64,000 nt of DNA from Stagonosporopsis chrysanthemi. Taxonomy: Eukaryota > Ascomycota > Dothideomycetes > Pleosporales > Didymellaceae. This document shows positions 48,298-59,980 of this stretch, one piece after another. The stretch's first letter is position 1; each line of letters starts with the position of its first letter. Position numbers and translations under genes: made by a program. Location of the stretch: NCBI GenBank assembly GCA_022560025.1, contig JAFISE010000007.1, forward strand, positions 186,001-250,000. The letters are read 5' to 3'. The notes under the pieces are model-generated. The model was not told the origin of the DNA. It searched no databases and saw nothing but the letters and a program-made list of their open reading frames with translations.

Positions 48298-50047
48298 CTA
48301 CTGTGTATAGACTGGAATCCTCCTATCTGCTTGCAGTGCCCGAACCTGTTGATCCAACTCCTCATTCCGGATCTTCAATTCTTTGATATTTCGGAGGAGC
48401 ACGTTCATCACATCACCTTTACTCTGTACCTTCTCTGGCGTCTCTTCTCTCCAAAGGAAATCCTCACGATATGCTGATTTCTTGTTGACCAAGTAGTTCG
48501 GCCACTTTCTTCCAACTTTGGTTCTCCGTGCTTCAGGCTCGAGATACTCGACAGAGGCCCACTTGCTTCTGCAAAAATCTGTTTTTGTGATGCGCAGAGG
48601 CCTTTGACGCGTGAATTTGAGCTTAGGTATGGAAAGCAGCACATAAACGCAAAAGTAAGTTGAGCTTCTGTGGCTGTCCTTGCAAATAACACCTTCCACC
48701 TTGAAGTCCGGTTTCGATTGTTCTAATTCCAGATCTTTCCAGGCCCGCCGATGTGGCCGAGGGCTGAACATCTGATCATACTGCGTGCTGTGTATGAGTT
48801 CAATCTGGTTTCTCTCCGCCAGAGCTATGAGATCTCCGAATCGCATTTGAGTCCAGAGATTTTGTTTATGTATGAAGATGATACACGGTGTTCTTGGATT
48901 CTCTTCTCTGTTCTGCATCAAGCCCTTTGGGAAGTCTTTCGCGTGTAGAGTAACTTCTCCTGATATGATCCCCTCTAGCTCTGGGTCATGGAACAATGAT
49001 CGAGCTTCCGAAACCTCGCGTGAGAATTCACGGTTGCTGTACTCTGTCGACGTGTGTTTGTAGGCATCAGGCTGCGGGTACTGCCTTTGGTAAGGTTGAT
49101 TCGTATAAGGACTGCTAACTGACTTCTCTCGGAACGCCTATAGACGATTCGTAGTAGGATACGAAGGCTGCATATTGGACGAAGGCTCATATCTCTCAAC
49201 AGACTGCACCGGAACTTGAGGCGACGTCATACTTATGTCGGGTGATCCATAGCGGTTGGTACGATTAACGTCGCTTGATGAGTTTCCGTTGCTGTATGAA
49301 CTGCCGTAACGTACATGTCCCTCTGGATTCACAGCAGGCTGTGCCGCAGATTGGCTCGAGGAGGCTGGCATTTTTAGAATAATTCATCGCTCCTGATTGG
49401 CTACCGCCAGATGGCGCTCTCGCGCCACCATTGGAATGAGAAGTAATTGTAGGGTACGCAATTTGTGATGGATTAGGCATTACTGCGGGCATCTGGAGCT
49501 GATGTTCCACCACATGGACTGTGTTCGAATCATGATCTGATGACATCGCAGTTTTCTGCGCTGTTTTCAATTCGCGAAAGTTCTCAATGCCCATTTCAGC
49601 TGCCATCTCATCCGCTGTGCCTAAGGTGCACATGACGTCTGCCCTGCCGTCGAACCACGTAAAGATCCAAATTGCTCTTCGGTTTCCGAATCGCGGCGTC
49701 CGTAAGGCATACTTCAAACCTCTTTGGAAACTTTCGAGCGAAGGCTTTTCACCATCTCTAGTCGCTTGTTCCCACAGATACGTAGAGTCATCCTGACTAG
49801 TAAGGCTTTTACAATTTTTTAAATCCAATACGCTGTCTCCTATCAGTTGTTGGATTTCTGAGAATTTCCGAACCTGACGTTTTTTCTCATCTACTTCATG
49901 TGGATAGCTGCACACCACGTATGACTCTCCTTGTCGATAGAGAAATTGAGCATCTTCCTGGTTCTGCTGTGCGTGTGTACCAAAATCATCCTGATGTGGA
50001 TCTGGCCATCTTGCATATTTGGAAGAAAACTTGCTAAGAGAGGGCAT
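48298..50047 (-). pseudogene. Unknown gene with a frame slip and an in-frame stop
   Basis: On the minus strand a protein-like frame starts at 50047 (MPSLSKFSSKYARWPDP) and runs to about 49370. It then slips by one base in an A5 run (TTCTAAAAATGCC) to a Ser/Asn-rich frame. That frame reaches TAG at 49138-49140 (reading TNRL-stop-AFREKSVSSP) and continues in the same frame without another stop to 48298. If read through, the product would be about 580 residues. The N-terminus has AIWIFTWFDGRADVMC, the middle is disordered Ser/Gln/Pro-rich, and the C-terminus ends in coiled coil (VMNVLLRNIKELKIRNEELDQQ, in parts). No family is recognised. The stop could be a CAG-to-TAG change. Sequencing error is the alternative explanation for the A-run slip. 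Confidence 0.5.
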
Positions 50048-50316
50048 GCTTTTTGCTAAAGTCTTGAAAGGACTGTGTGGACAATGAGGTCGCTACATGA
50101 CCCTTATACTCAAGAAACTCCCTATATAGAGTCATCATGCTACCGGAAGTGTCAGCTGCATAGCAGAGCTCTATCACATGGAACTGTGTCAGCTATGGCT
50201 GACAGTGTCTCGTCGCTTCCTATAAGCATACCTTACCCCACCCCAATATGCCCTTGCTAGCTGGTTGGCTCGTCCAGTGATATTATCCAGGATCATCAGA
50301 ATCTTCAACATCCAGT
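50048..50316. promoter_or_regulatory. Short divergent promoter region
   Basis: 269 bp between the start codons of the minus-strand damaged gene and the plus-strand coiled-coil gene. Confidence 0.4.
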
Positions 50317-51581
50317 ATGGCCCAGGGAAGCGAACTGGAAGCTCATACATGCCTGCGACAGGCTTGGTCAGTATCCTTAAGATACAATATTGTAGTCCTG
50401 ACTTGTTTGCAGCGTGTCGAATTTGCGCTACGTTGATAGTCTTGGGCTAGAATGTGAGGGCCTTCGCAAAGCTCTCGCAGAACTGGAGGAAGGCATTGGT
50501 CGGACCGAGGAGATGCGCAAACAATTTGTTAGTACCAAAGTGGAAAGACCTGTCAACACCACAGCTGACCAAAAAGATGGAGCTCACAAAGCAGGATACA
50601 GCTCGCGAGCTCTACATAGAGAATTTGCAAGAAGCTCTAGCACGACATGAAAAGATGGAAAGGGATTGGAAATCCAAAGAGAATGATCTTCTCGATACTG
50701 CAGAAACTCTCCGAAGTGAGATTCAAGATTTATGTACATCAAACGAGCGATACCGGCAGGATTTGAAGGAAATAAAATCCGAACAAGCGACGGCACGCGG
50801 CAAGATGGAGATGATTCGAGAGGAAAACAATGCTATGCGTCAGATGATAGAGGGGCTGGGGAGTCCACTGCATTTGACTTCGCATCGACTTGACGAGAGT
50901 CTGGCTAGCCACGTGGATGATTCTGCACCGATGAGTGCAGCGACTTCTCCAAAATCTCCAGAATCGTCATCAATGGACACGATACTTGATCAGGCCGAGG
51001 GACCATCTTTGCGAGATGAACTCGCTCGACTGTCGCTGGGGAGCGAATGTTTGGATTTCTTTGGGATGTCTGACGATTACAGTGCAGCTGTCAGTCCGGT
51101 CGATAACGTAAAGGTTGATATATCTGCTAAACCGGAAGATATCGTTCCTTTTTCTCGATCCGACGGTGGAGCCTGTCAAGGTACGCTCGCATAGTTCCTG
51201 AACCATCACGGTTTTCGCTGATAGATAAAACTCCAAGACTACACATTTGACTCATCTCTGATGTCGTATAACCATGCTATCCGGAATGACTATCTCACAA
51301 CATACGTCAGGATAGGACCTATATTGCTTGAAGTGTTGCCACCGTCAGAGTTCTCGGATGGGTTAAATCTTCCCGAGTCTGACAGCCAGTTTATTCGGGT
51401 GATATTGTCAGATCAAGTGTCGAGTTTGAGGCCGTCTGCTTTATCTCCGGGTCAAGTCGTCTATTTGGAGAATTTTCAGGCCTACGTGAACGAGCAATGC
51501 AGGCCCGCACTCCAATGTTATCGCAATAAAAGTAAATGGCATACGTATCCGGACATGAACTTTCCGACGCAGGTGCCATGA
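50317..51581 (+). CDS. Coiled-coil protein, unknown family
   Basis: Model with four exons: 50317-50366, 50413-50527, 50595-51180, 51238-51581; 364 aa. Intron 1 (GTCAGT, branch CCTGACT, acceptor TTGCAG) gives MAQGSELEAHTCLRQAC joined to VSNLRYVDSLGLECEG. Intron 2 (GTTAGT, branch GCTGACC) ends at CAG 50594 or AAG 50576; both keep the frame. Intron 3 (GTACGC...CCAAG) uses an AAG acceptor. Residues 25-150 are long amphipathic coiled coil (ALAELEEGI, then ENLQEALARHEKMERDW). A Ser-rich linker follows, then a compact beta-rich region (YVRIGPILLEVLP, LSPGQVVYLENFQAYV). That region faintly recalls an OB fold, but I would not assign it. A further exon after 51571 is possible, since another frame is open to 51922. 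Confidence 0.5.
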
Positions 51582-52339
51582 CGACTCTCAGCACGAGAGC
51601 CTTTGTGAGACAATGTGGAGCATCAGATGGAATGGAAAGAACTGCAATCAAACTCAATAGGGAAGGGGATAACTCAGGATTAAGTCAAAGACCCTCTATT
51701 ACAGAAAGTTCAATTCGTAGCACATGCGTAGTGGTCGACAACGCTCCTGCGCAGCAGGTGACTAAGCACGACAGTATCATCAGCAATCACGGCGAAACAC
51801 CAGCTTCCGGGGTGAGATCGGGTTCTTCGCATAGCATCAATACTATCTCAAATTCCAGAGACTTGCTCTTGCCTGCTGATAAGGCGCAGTCCTATATTGT
51901 ACTTCAAGTGGGTGGTCGTTAACAGGCATACTCGTCACATATTGAGAGGGTTCTATCTCTGATTGTGCAGTACATTTGTAACTGCGTAAGCAGTGTCAAG
52001 TGGGTGCTGCGGGTCAACGCTTGTATTGCTATCTTTTGTCGTGTTGTGATGTTCTGATACAGGAGCCCTCAGCTCAAAGGTAAGTGCACTTGCCCACACC
52101 GGGCAGTGCCTGCTACAATAGAATATTATGTGATCTATGCCACGTGGTTACACCACCCCTCAGCTACAGTGTTAACTAAAGCTGATCTTCCTTGCTAATC
52201 TTCCTATTTGATTAATGTTCTGTATTATACCCCTATCGTCCTAGTACCAGTAAGTCAAGCTTGCTGGCTCAGGACTATCCTAGGCTTCTGCCTCTGACAG
52301 GCAGTCTTTGACGTCTCTTAATCCAAGCTGTCAAACAAA
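51582..52339. other. Region between coiled-coil gene and the RIP block
   Basis: A plus-strand frame open to 51922 (Ser/Thr-rich, no domain) may be a last exon of the preceding gene. From 51923 to about 52330 base composition is normal but no gene is seen. It turns AT-rich after about 52340. Confidence 0.4.
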
Positions 52340-52721
52340 CTCAGTATGCTTCTAGCGCACAAGAATCTTAGTTAGTCTATTAACTAGCATAAGATTAGTA
52401 GGCTTCTATTACACTAATATTTGTCTAGCTACTACCTCTTGCCTTAGCTAATGTTAGTAGACGTCTATATAGCGCAAATATGTAAACAGCTTATTATTAT
52501 ACTTAGTAACAACTCCTGTAGTCTATAGATTATTATAACAGATAGATAGTACTATTTCTAGGTTAAGCTTAATATACTTAAATAGTTAATTCTATGCCTA
52601 TAGCTTGCTAGCTACTATTAATAAAGCTAGTAGCTCTGCCTTAGTAGTTAATTTTGTAATAGAATGTTAGAGTATTGCCTTCTAGTTAATAGGTATACTA
52701 TATAGTATAGACAGGTACTCT

Positions 52722-53163
52722 TAAGTAGGGTAGCTAGCTAGGTACCCCTGCGTACTTAGAGTCTCTAGCTTTAGGTAGGTATAACTCTTTAAATATTTAA
52801 AATACAGCTTAGTAATATATTACATGATAGAATGCTCTAAGCTAGAGCTCTTAAAAGAGCTACTGTTTGCCTAATTTGGATTAGTTTTGGCTTAGATATA
52901 TTGCCTGGAATAGCTAGATAGTTTGTACTACCCCTACCCCTACCCAACCCCAGGGTCTACAAACTCTCTATAGGTTCTAAGCGATATATCTAAGCTAAAA
53001 CTAATCCAAATTAGGCAAACAGTAGCTCTTTTAAGAGCTCTAGCTTAGAGCATTCTATCACGTAATATATTACTAAGCTGTATTTTAAATATTTAAAGAG
53101 TTATACCTACCTAAAGCTAGAGACTCTAAGTACATAGAGGTACCTAGCTTGCTAGCCTACTCT
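52722..53163. repeat. Near-perfect inverted repeat, arms about 180 bp, spacer about 75 bp
   Basis: The left arm runs from TTAAGTAGGGTAGC (52722) to GCTTAGATATAT (about 52902). It returns as its reverse complement from GATATATCTAAGC (about 52983) to GCCTACTCTT (53163), with only scattered differences, several of them C/T or G/A. The spacer 52904-52980 contains CCCCTACCCCTACCC, the only GC-rich spot in the surroundings. The two arms could fold into one long hairpin. It may be a fold-back element or two facing copies of a terminal repeat. Confidence 0.85.
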
Positions 53164-56100
53164 TAGCGCTCTTACAGTAGCCTATTAGGTTATCTACCTT
53201 TGTTTAATTTAAGCCTTTATACAGAGCAATATAGTAGTATACACCTTTTACAAAGTATTATTATTAAAGTGTACTTATTATATACTTTAGAATAAGAAGT
53301 ATTATCTAGTTTAATTACTATCTCTACTCTTCTATTTACTTTTACTAACTTATATTAGTGCTAATTTATATTTAAGCTAAGTATAATGCTTTTTATAGCA
53401 ACTTTATTATATAAAAAGAAGCTATAGTAAAAAAAAGTAAAGAGTTAAAAGAGCTAGAAGTAGTAGCTATAGCTACTGTTTATAAGGCTGCTTAGAGTAG
53501 CCTTTATTAGTCTACTTATACCTTAGTAAGTATAGTATAGGTAGTAACTGCGCAGCTTAAAGAGAGATTAGCTGTTAACATGTTACTTTATTAGTACTAC
53601 GTCTAGCCTATTACTAATTAAGCCTTAGTAAAGGTAATAAAAGTACTTACTATATAAGTAAAGTCTTTATATAATAAGGTATTAGAGTTAAGGTAGATAG
53701 TAGTATCTTTGCAAGCTCTAGTAGTTAAAGCTCTATAGTAGAGCACTAGGGGCAAAAGTCTTAAGAAAACTATACTTAAGAAGGCTTAGCTTTCTTTAGA
53801 TACTTTTATAGTAGATGCTAAGGAGAAGATAAGTAATATTAGTAAAGCTTTAGCTTAATTACTATATATATAGTAGAGTAGACATTTTTCTTTATTACTT
53901 AGCTAAGTCAGTAAAGGTTTAGAGTAGTTTAGATTTTCTTTGTTATTTAAACTTATAACGTGCTTACTTAAACTATTACTAGCTGTTTTCTTCTTAGAAT
54001 TTAATCTAATTTAGTAACTACTTTAAAAGACTTAGTAATTATAAATATTTGTTATAAGATACTTTTAGCTTGTAAGAAGTATTCTTAGAGTTTTTTACTA
54101 GGTATTAGGTAGAGTTAGAGTTATTTTCTACTTAGCTTATACAGTACTTTAAACATTGTAAAAAGAGTTTACTTACTAGTATTTTATACACTTTCTATTC
54201 TTTAACTCTTTAGATTAAGACACCTAAAAGTTTTAAAGCTTTTTATCTAAATAAAAGGTCTGCTAAGTCTTTACAAAGTATATCTAAGGCAAAGATATTA
54301 TAAATTTATAAACTAGAAAAAAGTTTTAAATACTATAAATAACTAACTTACTTAAGAACTTAGAATAGACCTTTCTATAAGTTAGATAGCTTTTAGCTAG
54401 GTTAATCCACAGCTAAGTTCTTAGCTAATAAGTATACTTTATTACTTACTACCTAGTCAACTAGACTATAGTACTTGTCTTTTATAACTTTTATTTATAA
54501 CTATACTTTTTCTATATTTTCTTTTACTAATTTCTAGGCTTAGTATATATAAGTTAGTAAAGTAAGTATATTCTAATAGTTTAGGTTATTGTAAGAGGTT
54601 ATATTTATATTAGATATATTCTATTACTAGCTCTGTCTTAGTTTACTTCTAAACAGTACTTAATAGAAAGTTATTCTAATACTAAAATAAGGTAAAGTAA
54701 GCTATATATAATTAATAAGCAGTAGTAGTTTAGACTAGTTATCTTAGTAGTATATTATAAATAGTTATAGCCTTTAGTTAATATACCTATTTATAATCTC
54801 TGTTTAGCTGTTAGTTTTCTTATAGTAGGCAGTAGAAAGTTTAACTTTAACGCTAATAATCTAACAGAACTTAGACTAGAAACAGGATATAAACCAGAGT
54901 CTATAATTAGACACTATTAACTCTAGAGTATAGCTAAAATAATAAACCTATTAGATAAATAAAAAGGTTATCTCTTATATAGTTATTGTTTAATAGCATA
55001 GGATTGTAATTACTTGTTTTGTTAATTAGTTAATAATAACAAGTATCTAATTATATCTAGCTTTGTCCTTTAGAAAATCTTTAGAATCTATATACAGGTG
55101 CTATATAGACTAATTAGAGATAAGTAGTAGATATAAGTATCTATAGAGTTAGGTCTATCTTAGATAACTATAGTAACAAGAGATATAGTTTCTTATATAT
55201 TGTTTATAGCTTGCTTCTATACCTTGCTAGTAATACTATTAAGACAGTAGCTAGTAGGTTTTCTTTACGCTTAGGTAAGAAGTAGATGCTTAGTTATAGT
55301 CGTCTTAGATAAGACACAGGTATAATAAGAAGTCTAAGGCTATATATAACTAATCTTAATATAGAAGTAGACTATTATAAATCTAATATTAGAACCTATA
55401 GTCTAGAGATATAGAGAAGAGTAAAGTATTAAGGCAATAAGTAGTACAATATCTAGAGATTAGGTACAGGTTTAATTAGTAGACAGTAGACTGTTTGCTG
55501 CTAAGCAGGAACAGTGCAGCAGACTCCTAGCCTTTATAGTAGGCCCTACTGTTTAGCCTTACAGCCTCTATAAACCTAGAGAGCTAACATCTAATAACTA
55601 AGAGCTAGAAATTTATTCTCTTACTTAAAGGCTTAGTAATTGTGTTGCAGCACAGCTTTAATTAGTTCTAAGAAGTCTAACTATATCTCTAGCTGTAAGG
55701 TATAGATAGTGTATACTAAAGAATATAAAAGATAGACCTAGGCAAGGTTAGAGTTAATATAGTTGTAAAGTTGTTAGGGACCTAATATTACTTAGAAGTA
55801 ATTATCTTCCTAAGCTAACTTAAGGTTAGCTAAGTCTTGCTCTCTTTAACTAAAGATATTAGCCTTCTTGTTATTCTTCTCTAGGGTATACTTAATTTAG
55901 AAGTTAAACAGAGTAAGTACCTCTGCCTATCTAGCTTATTAGGCATTTAAGACCTTAGTAGTTATAAAATATTCTAGAGAATAGTAGTTAAAGTAGATAT
56001 AGATCTAATTTAGTATAGACGTTAGTTCTACTTACTACTTCTTAGATACTTAGTAAATAGCAAAGAGTTCCTTGTTATAGATTTCCTAATTTAATTCTAA

Positions 56101-56529
56101 ACTAAATAGCAATTAGCTATAGAATACTGTAGAATACTAGCGTCTATTAAGATATTTCTAAGATATAACTCTTGCTACTACTCTATTAGATACATCTGTC
56201 TCTAGCTTAGTTTTATAGTCTAGGTTAAAGTAGCATAGTGTTAAAATAGCTAGTAAGCTCTCTCTAAGCCTTTTAAAGCTATCTTAGCAATCTAGTATCT
56301 ATATAAAAGTATTTGCTAGGCTTTATAGTATAATTAGAAGTTTAGCTACTTTAGAAAATTTAGGGGTAAATTAATAATAGAAACTAGTAAAGCCTAAGAA
56401 TAATTTTATACTTATAATAGTTGTTAGTAGCTTTTAATCTGTTAAAACCTATACCTTTTTAGAATTAACCTTAATACCTTTGTTTGTAAGTATATACCTA
56501 AGGTACTAAGTGCAAGTTATATAGAATTT

Positions 56530-56960
56530 ACTTTTCTTAATATTAATATATAGGCCTATAGAGCAAAGATATTCTAGAACCTTTTTAATATATATCTAGT
56601 AAGTCTAAGTGTCTTTAGAGTAGATAAGAATATTATCTAAGTAAGTAATATAGAAGTTACTTAAGTAGTTGATTAGAAGGTTGTTTATATAGTATTAGTA
56701 TATAGCAGAGCTATTATATAAACTAAATAGTAAGACTTTGTACTTATATATACTATAACGCGTCTAGAACATAGTATACTCTTTAGAGGCAGAATCTATA
56801 CAGATTTAGTTAAAAGCTGATTAAATATTAAACTTAGTAAATATCTTTGCTTTAGATAGTTAGGCAAGCAGCTTGTCTATACAGAGTATTAGATAAAAGT
56901 CTTTGCAAGTTAAACTATTTAATTTATAATAGTCTATATAGATATATAGGCTTCTATTTA
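56530..56960 (-). mobile_element. Decayed Ty3/gypsy reverse transcriptase
   Basis: Translating the minus strand gives the order of a gypsy RT, interrupted by TAA/TAG. It starts with SKAKIFTKFNI and ASKEYTMF, then RYSIYKYKVLLFSLYNSSA (the FGL-NAPA motif region with Gly to Ser changes). It ends with the active-site box YLDNILIYSKD at about 56645-56613. The catalytic YxDD is altered to YLDN, and several Gln/Arg positions are stops. Gly to Ser, Asp to Asn and Gln to stop are all transitions of the RIP type. Confidence 0.82.
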
Positions 56961-59855
56961 GCTTCTATATATATAGTACTAGTAATATAAATAAGCTTTA
57001 GCTATATTTAATCTAACTCTGTTAGAGCTAGTCTTGTATAAACTTCTTAGTTACCTTAAATTCTTTAAGGTTTTATTTATATAAAAGAAAGTAGTAGTTT
57101 AGCAAAGGTTCTTCTAAAACAATCTTATAGTTGTAAGAGCAGTATTCTAGAAGGCTTTTTGCCTCTGCTTTACTAAATATATTAGCATACTAAAAGTACT
57201 AGGCTAGCAAGTATTTCTAGATTTATTAAGTATTTTTAGAGTTGTCTTAGTAGTGCTTTTCTTGTATAATATAATTAATCTTATATAGATTAGCTATAAA
57301 GAACTTGTTCTGTAGATTCTTTATTAAGAAGTAGAAAGCGTTAGCTAAAAGTATAGTAATAGTAGCAACCTTAGTTAGAGTAGTTATAAGAAAGTTTACT
57401 ACCTAGTTAAGTAGTAGTAAAGGTTATAAATAAAACTTAAGCAACCTTAATATACTTCTTATATATTAAATAGTAGTACTAGAGCTATGTTATTACTAAT
57501 ACTTTTTTTATTTCTATAGAGTATCTTGTTATAATATATCTTACTAGGCTTTGCCTTCTTGTAAAGGTTATTATAACATTATTAGTAGGGGCAGCATAGA
57601 ATTGTAAGAATAAGAGTATTTAGCAGGCTATATCAACTAAGACTTATCTATATTAAGTTATAGCTTATAATACTTTAACTACTTAATTCTAATAATACAA
57701 TCTTATAAGCTAAAGTCTATAATAATAAAAGAGTAGTTATATACCTTCTAGCTGTTAACTATAACGTGTAATTGTATATACTAGGGTATAAGAAAGGTAA
57801 TTTAATTCTAGAAACCTTTAACTTAAACTAAGAAAAGTAGCTTTTAGATAGATTTATAAAGTAAAGTAGAGATAGAATATGTAATATTAGAGTTTAAGAA
57901 TAAAAATCCTTAGGCACTAGTATTAACTAAGGAGCAGAGTTAGACACTAAGCTCTTAGTTGCAAAGAATAGTAGAAGTAAGAAAATAAAGTCTGCTCAAC
58001 AAATAAGATAATAAGAAGTTAGATAGATTATATTAGTTTAGGCCTAGAGTAATCTTCTTAGGTAAGAATATTTCTTATAGAGATTGTATTAGTCTTGTTA
58101 AAGTCTTTTTTTATATTAATAAAATCTTCTTTCTCTATCTTAATTTTGTGCACATAGAGTACTATACAATTCTTAGTAAAGTATTCTAGCTTTTTATAGT
58201 TATAGTAAGCTTTTAGAGTTATATTCTTTATAGGTGTAAGTATATTAAAGAGTTAGTAGAGTATAAGAGTACTCTAGGCAAAGTAAGTAGATTAGCTAGA
58301 AGAGAAGTAATCTTGTTAACTTGTTATAACAGAGCTTTGTTTTATATCTAACTAGTAGGTTCTTATTAATCTTAGAGGTTGCAAAACAGTATAAGTTAGC
58401 ATACTAGAGTTGTTCTTTTTTTCTATATTATAAGCAGTTAGGTATTCTACTATTTAAGAGAAGAAATTATACTATTACTGCTTAAAACCTAGATTAAGTA
58501 CTTAAATACTTAGAGAGATCTTAGTCTATATATAGTAAAACTATTCTAATTAGAGTACCTTTTCTTTAATAGCTGCACTAAGAAAACAGCTCTTAAAAGC
58601 AGGAAAAGCTTCTAATTTCTCTATTTAGAGTTAATTAAAGGCTGCTTAGCTTTCTGCCTGCTTGTTTCTAGTAACAAAGTATGTCTTAAGGAGCGTAATT
58701 ATCTCTTCTATAGTGTAAAAGCAATCTGTCTTATTATTAGAAAGGTACTAAGGTTCTAAGTATTCTTTAGCTAATCTAGAGGTATAACCCTAGACAAAGG
58801 CTATACAGGTACGTACACTTTAATAGTAGTCTATATTAATATTAAGTTAGTCTTAAATAAAGGTATACTATTACTAAAAAGTAAAGTTACTTCTATTTGT
58901 AAGAACCTTAATATTAAGAGTCCTTTTAGAAAGCTTCTTGCGTACTATAAGTACTAAGCTAGCTTCTAATAGCTGCCTTATAGTAGATTAATATAGTACA
59001 CCTATTAGTAGTGTTTTTATTGTAAGTAGGGGGCAATCTACTAGAGTAAGACTAGTGTATAACTAAGCAAGTTCTTACTATAATTAGGCTATTTCTTCTA
59101 AGAGATTGTAGTAAGATAGCTCTAAATTAGATCTATTATTAATAGTAGATAGTTGTACTAATATAGAGCTCTAAGAGTGTCTAGCCTCTAATTAGTTCTA
59201 GGACTAAGTAGTAAGTCCTAATAGATTTCTTAATATTAGAGTTGTATCTAAATTAGGTAAGTTGTTAATAGTCTCTAAGTATCTATCTTAGCACAATCTA
59301 ATATAGCTTTTCTAAAGTTAATCTTAAAGTAGTAAGCTGTAAGAAGTTCTAAACCTATAGGCTTTAGTTGTTAGAAGATCCTTAGAATCTTAACTATAGT
59401 ATAAACAATTTAAGAACTTCTATAGTTTAAGTATAATATAGACTCTAGCTGCGCTTGTGCAAATAACTAAACAAAACTATAGCAATATTATTATAAGGCT
59501 ATTACTAGCTAGGACAAGTTTTAAAGTATAATATAACAATACAAGATGCTAGAAGAGTCTAAATTACATAGGTATCTACTACAAGGTGTATAGAAGCACT
59601 AAGATAAACTGCAGGACTAGATCTCTATTCCTATAGGTCTTGTACAAAAAGATACTTTAAAACTATCTATCTAAACTCTGTAGAGACTTCCTCTCTTATA
59701 CCTAGAAGCTTAGAGAAGATTGTACTAAGGAGCAGTTAGAAGACTAACCTAAGTTAGGTAGTTGTTAGGTAGTGTAAGGTAGGCTTAAAGAACTAGGCTT
59801 GTTCTTACACTTACTATAAACAGAAAATTTAAAGGCATTTATTGTTAGGCTCTAG

Positions 59856-59980
59856 CTGTCAGACCCTGGCCAGGCTGACAGTGACGATATAGTACTGCTC
59901 CGAGCCTGTACTCACAGTCTGTGAGTACTGTTGACCTTTTTAGTGCTTGTTTGGCTCAGCGGCTCAGGCTGGGTTCTGAC
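59856..59980. repeat. 125-bp GC-richer element with inverted ends, LTR-like
   Basis: It starts TGTCAGACCC and ends GGTTCTGACA, so the ends are inverted complements apart from one or two bases, and it begins TG and ends CA like an LTR. It holds an internal perfect 10+1+10 palindrome (GTACTCACAG-T-CTGTGAGTAC, 59907-59927). It sits exactly at the right edge of the AT-rich block and is not visibly RIP-mutated. It may be part of an LTR of the relic, or a separate small insertion. I see no second copy in the window. Confidence 0.6.

Larger units (their letters stand above)
52340..59850 (-). mobile_element. RIP-type degraded repeat block containing a Ty3/gypsy retrotransposon relic
   Basis: About 7.5 kb almost free of usable frames: no frame of even 60 codons is open on either strand. 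The sequence is dense in TA, TAG and CTAG words on both strands, as expected when CpA is turned into TpA by RIP. Read on the minus strand, several stretches still look like retroelement polyprotein with stops where Gln or Trp codons would be. The reverse transcriptase is the clearest (listed separately). The element therefore points leftwards, with gag expected near 58-59.8 kb and integrase near 54-55.5 kb; those two I could not identify directly. More than one nested element may be present. Confidence 0.8.

Noticed and set aside
52929..52946. CCCCTACCCCTACCC as telomere repeat
   Set aside because: Only two to three imperfect units, inside a palindrome spacer, without the fungal CCCTAA period.
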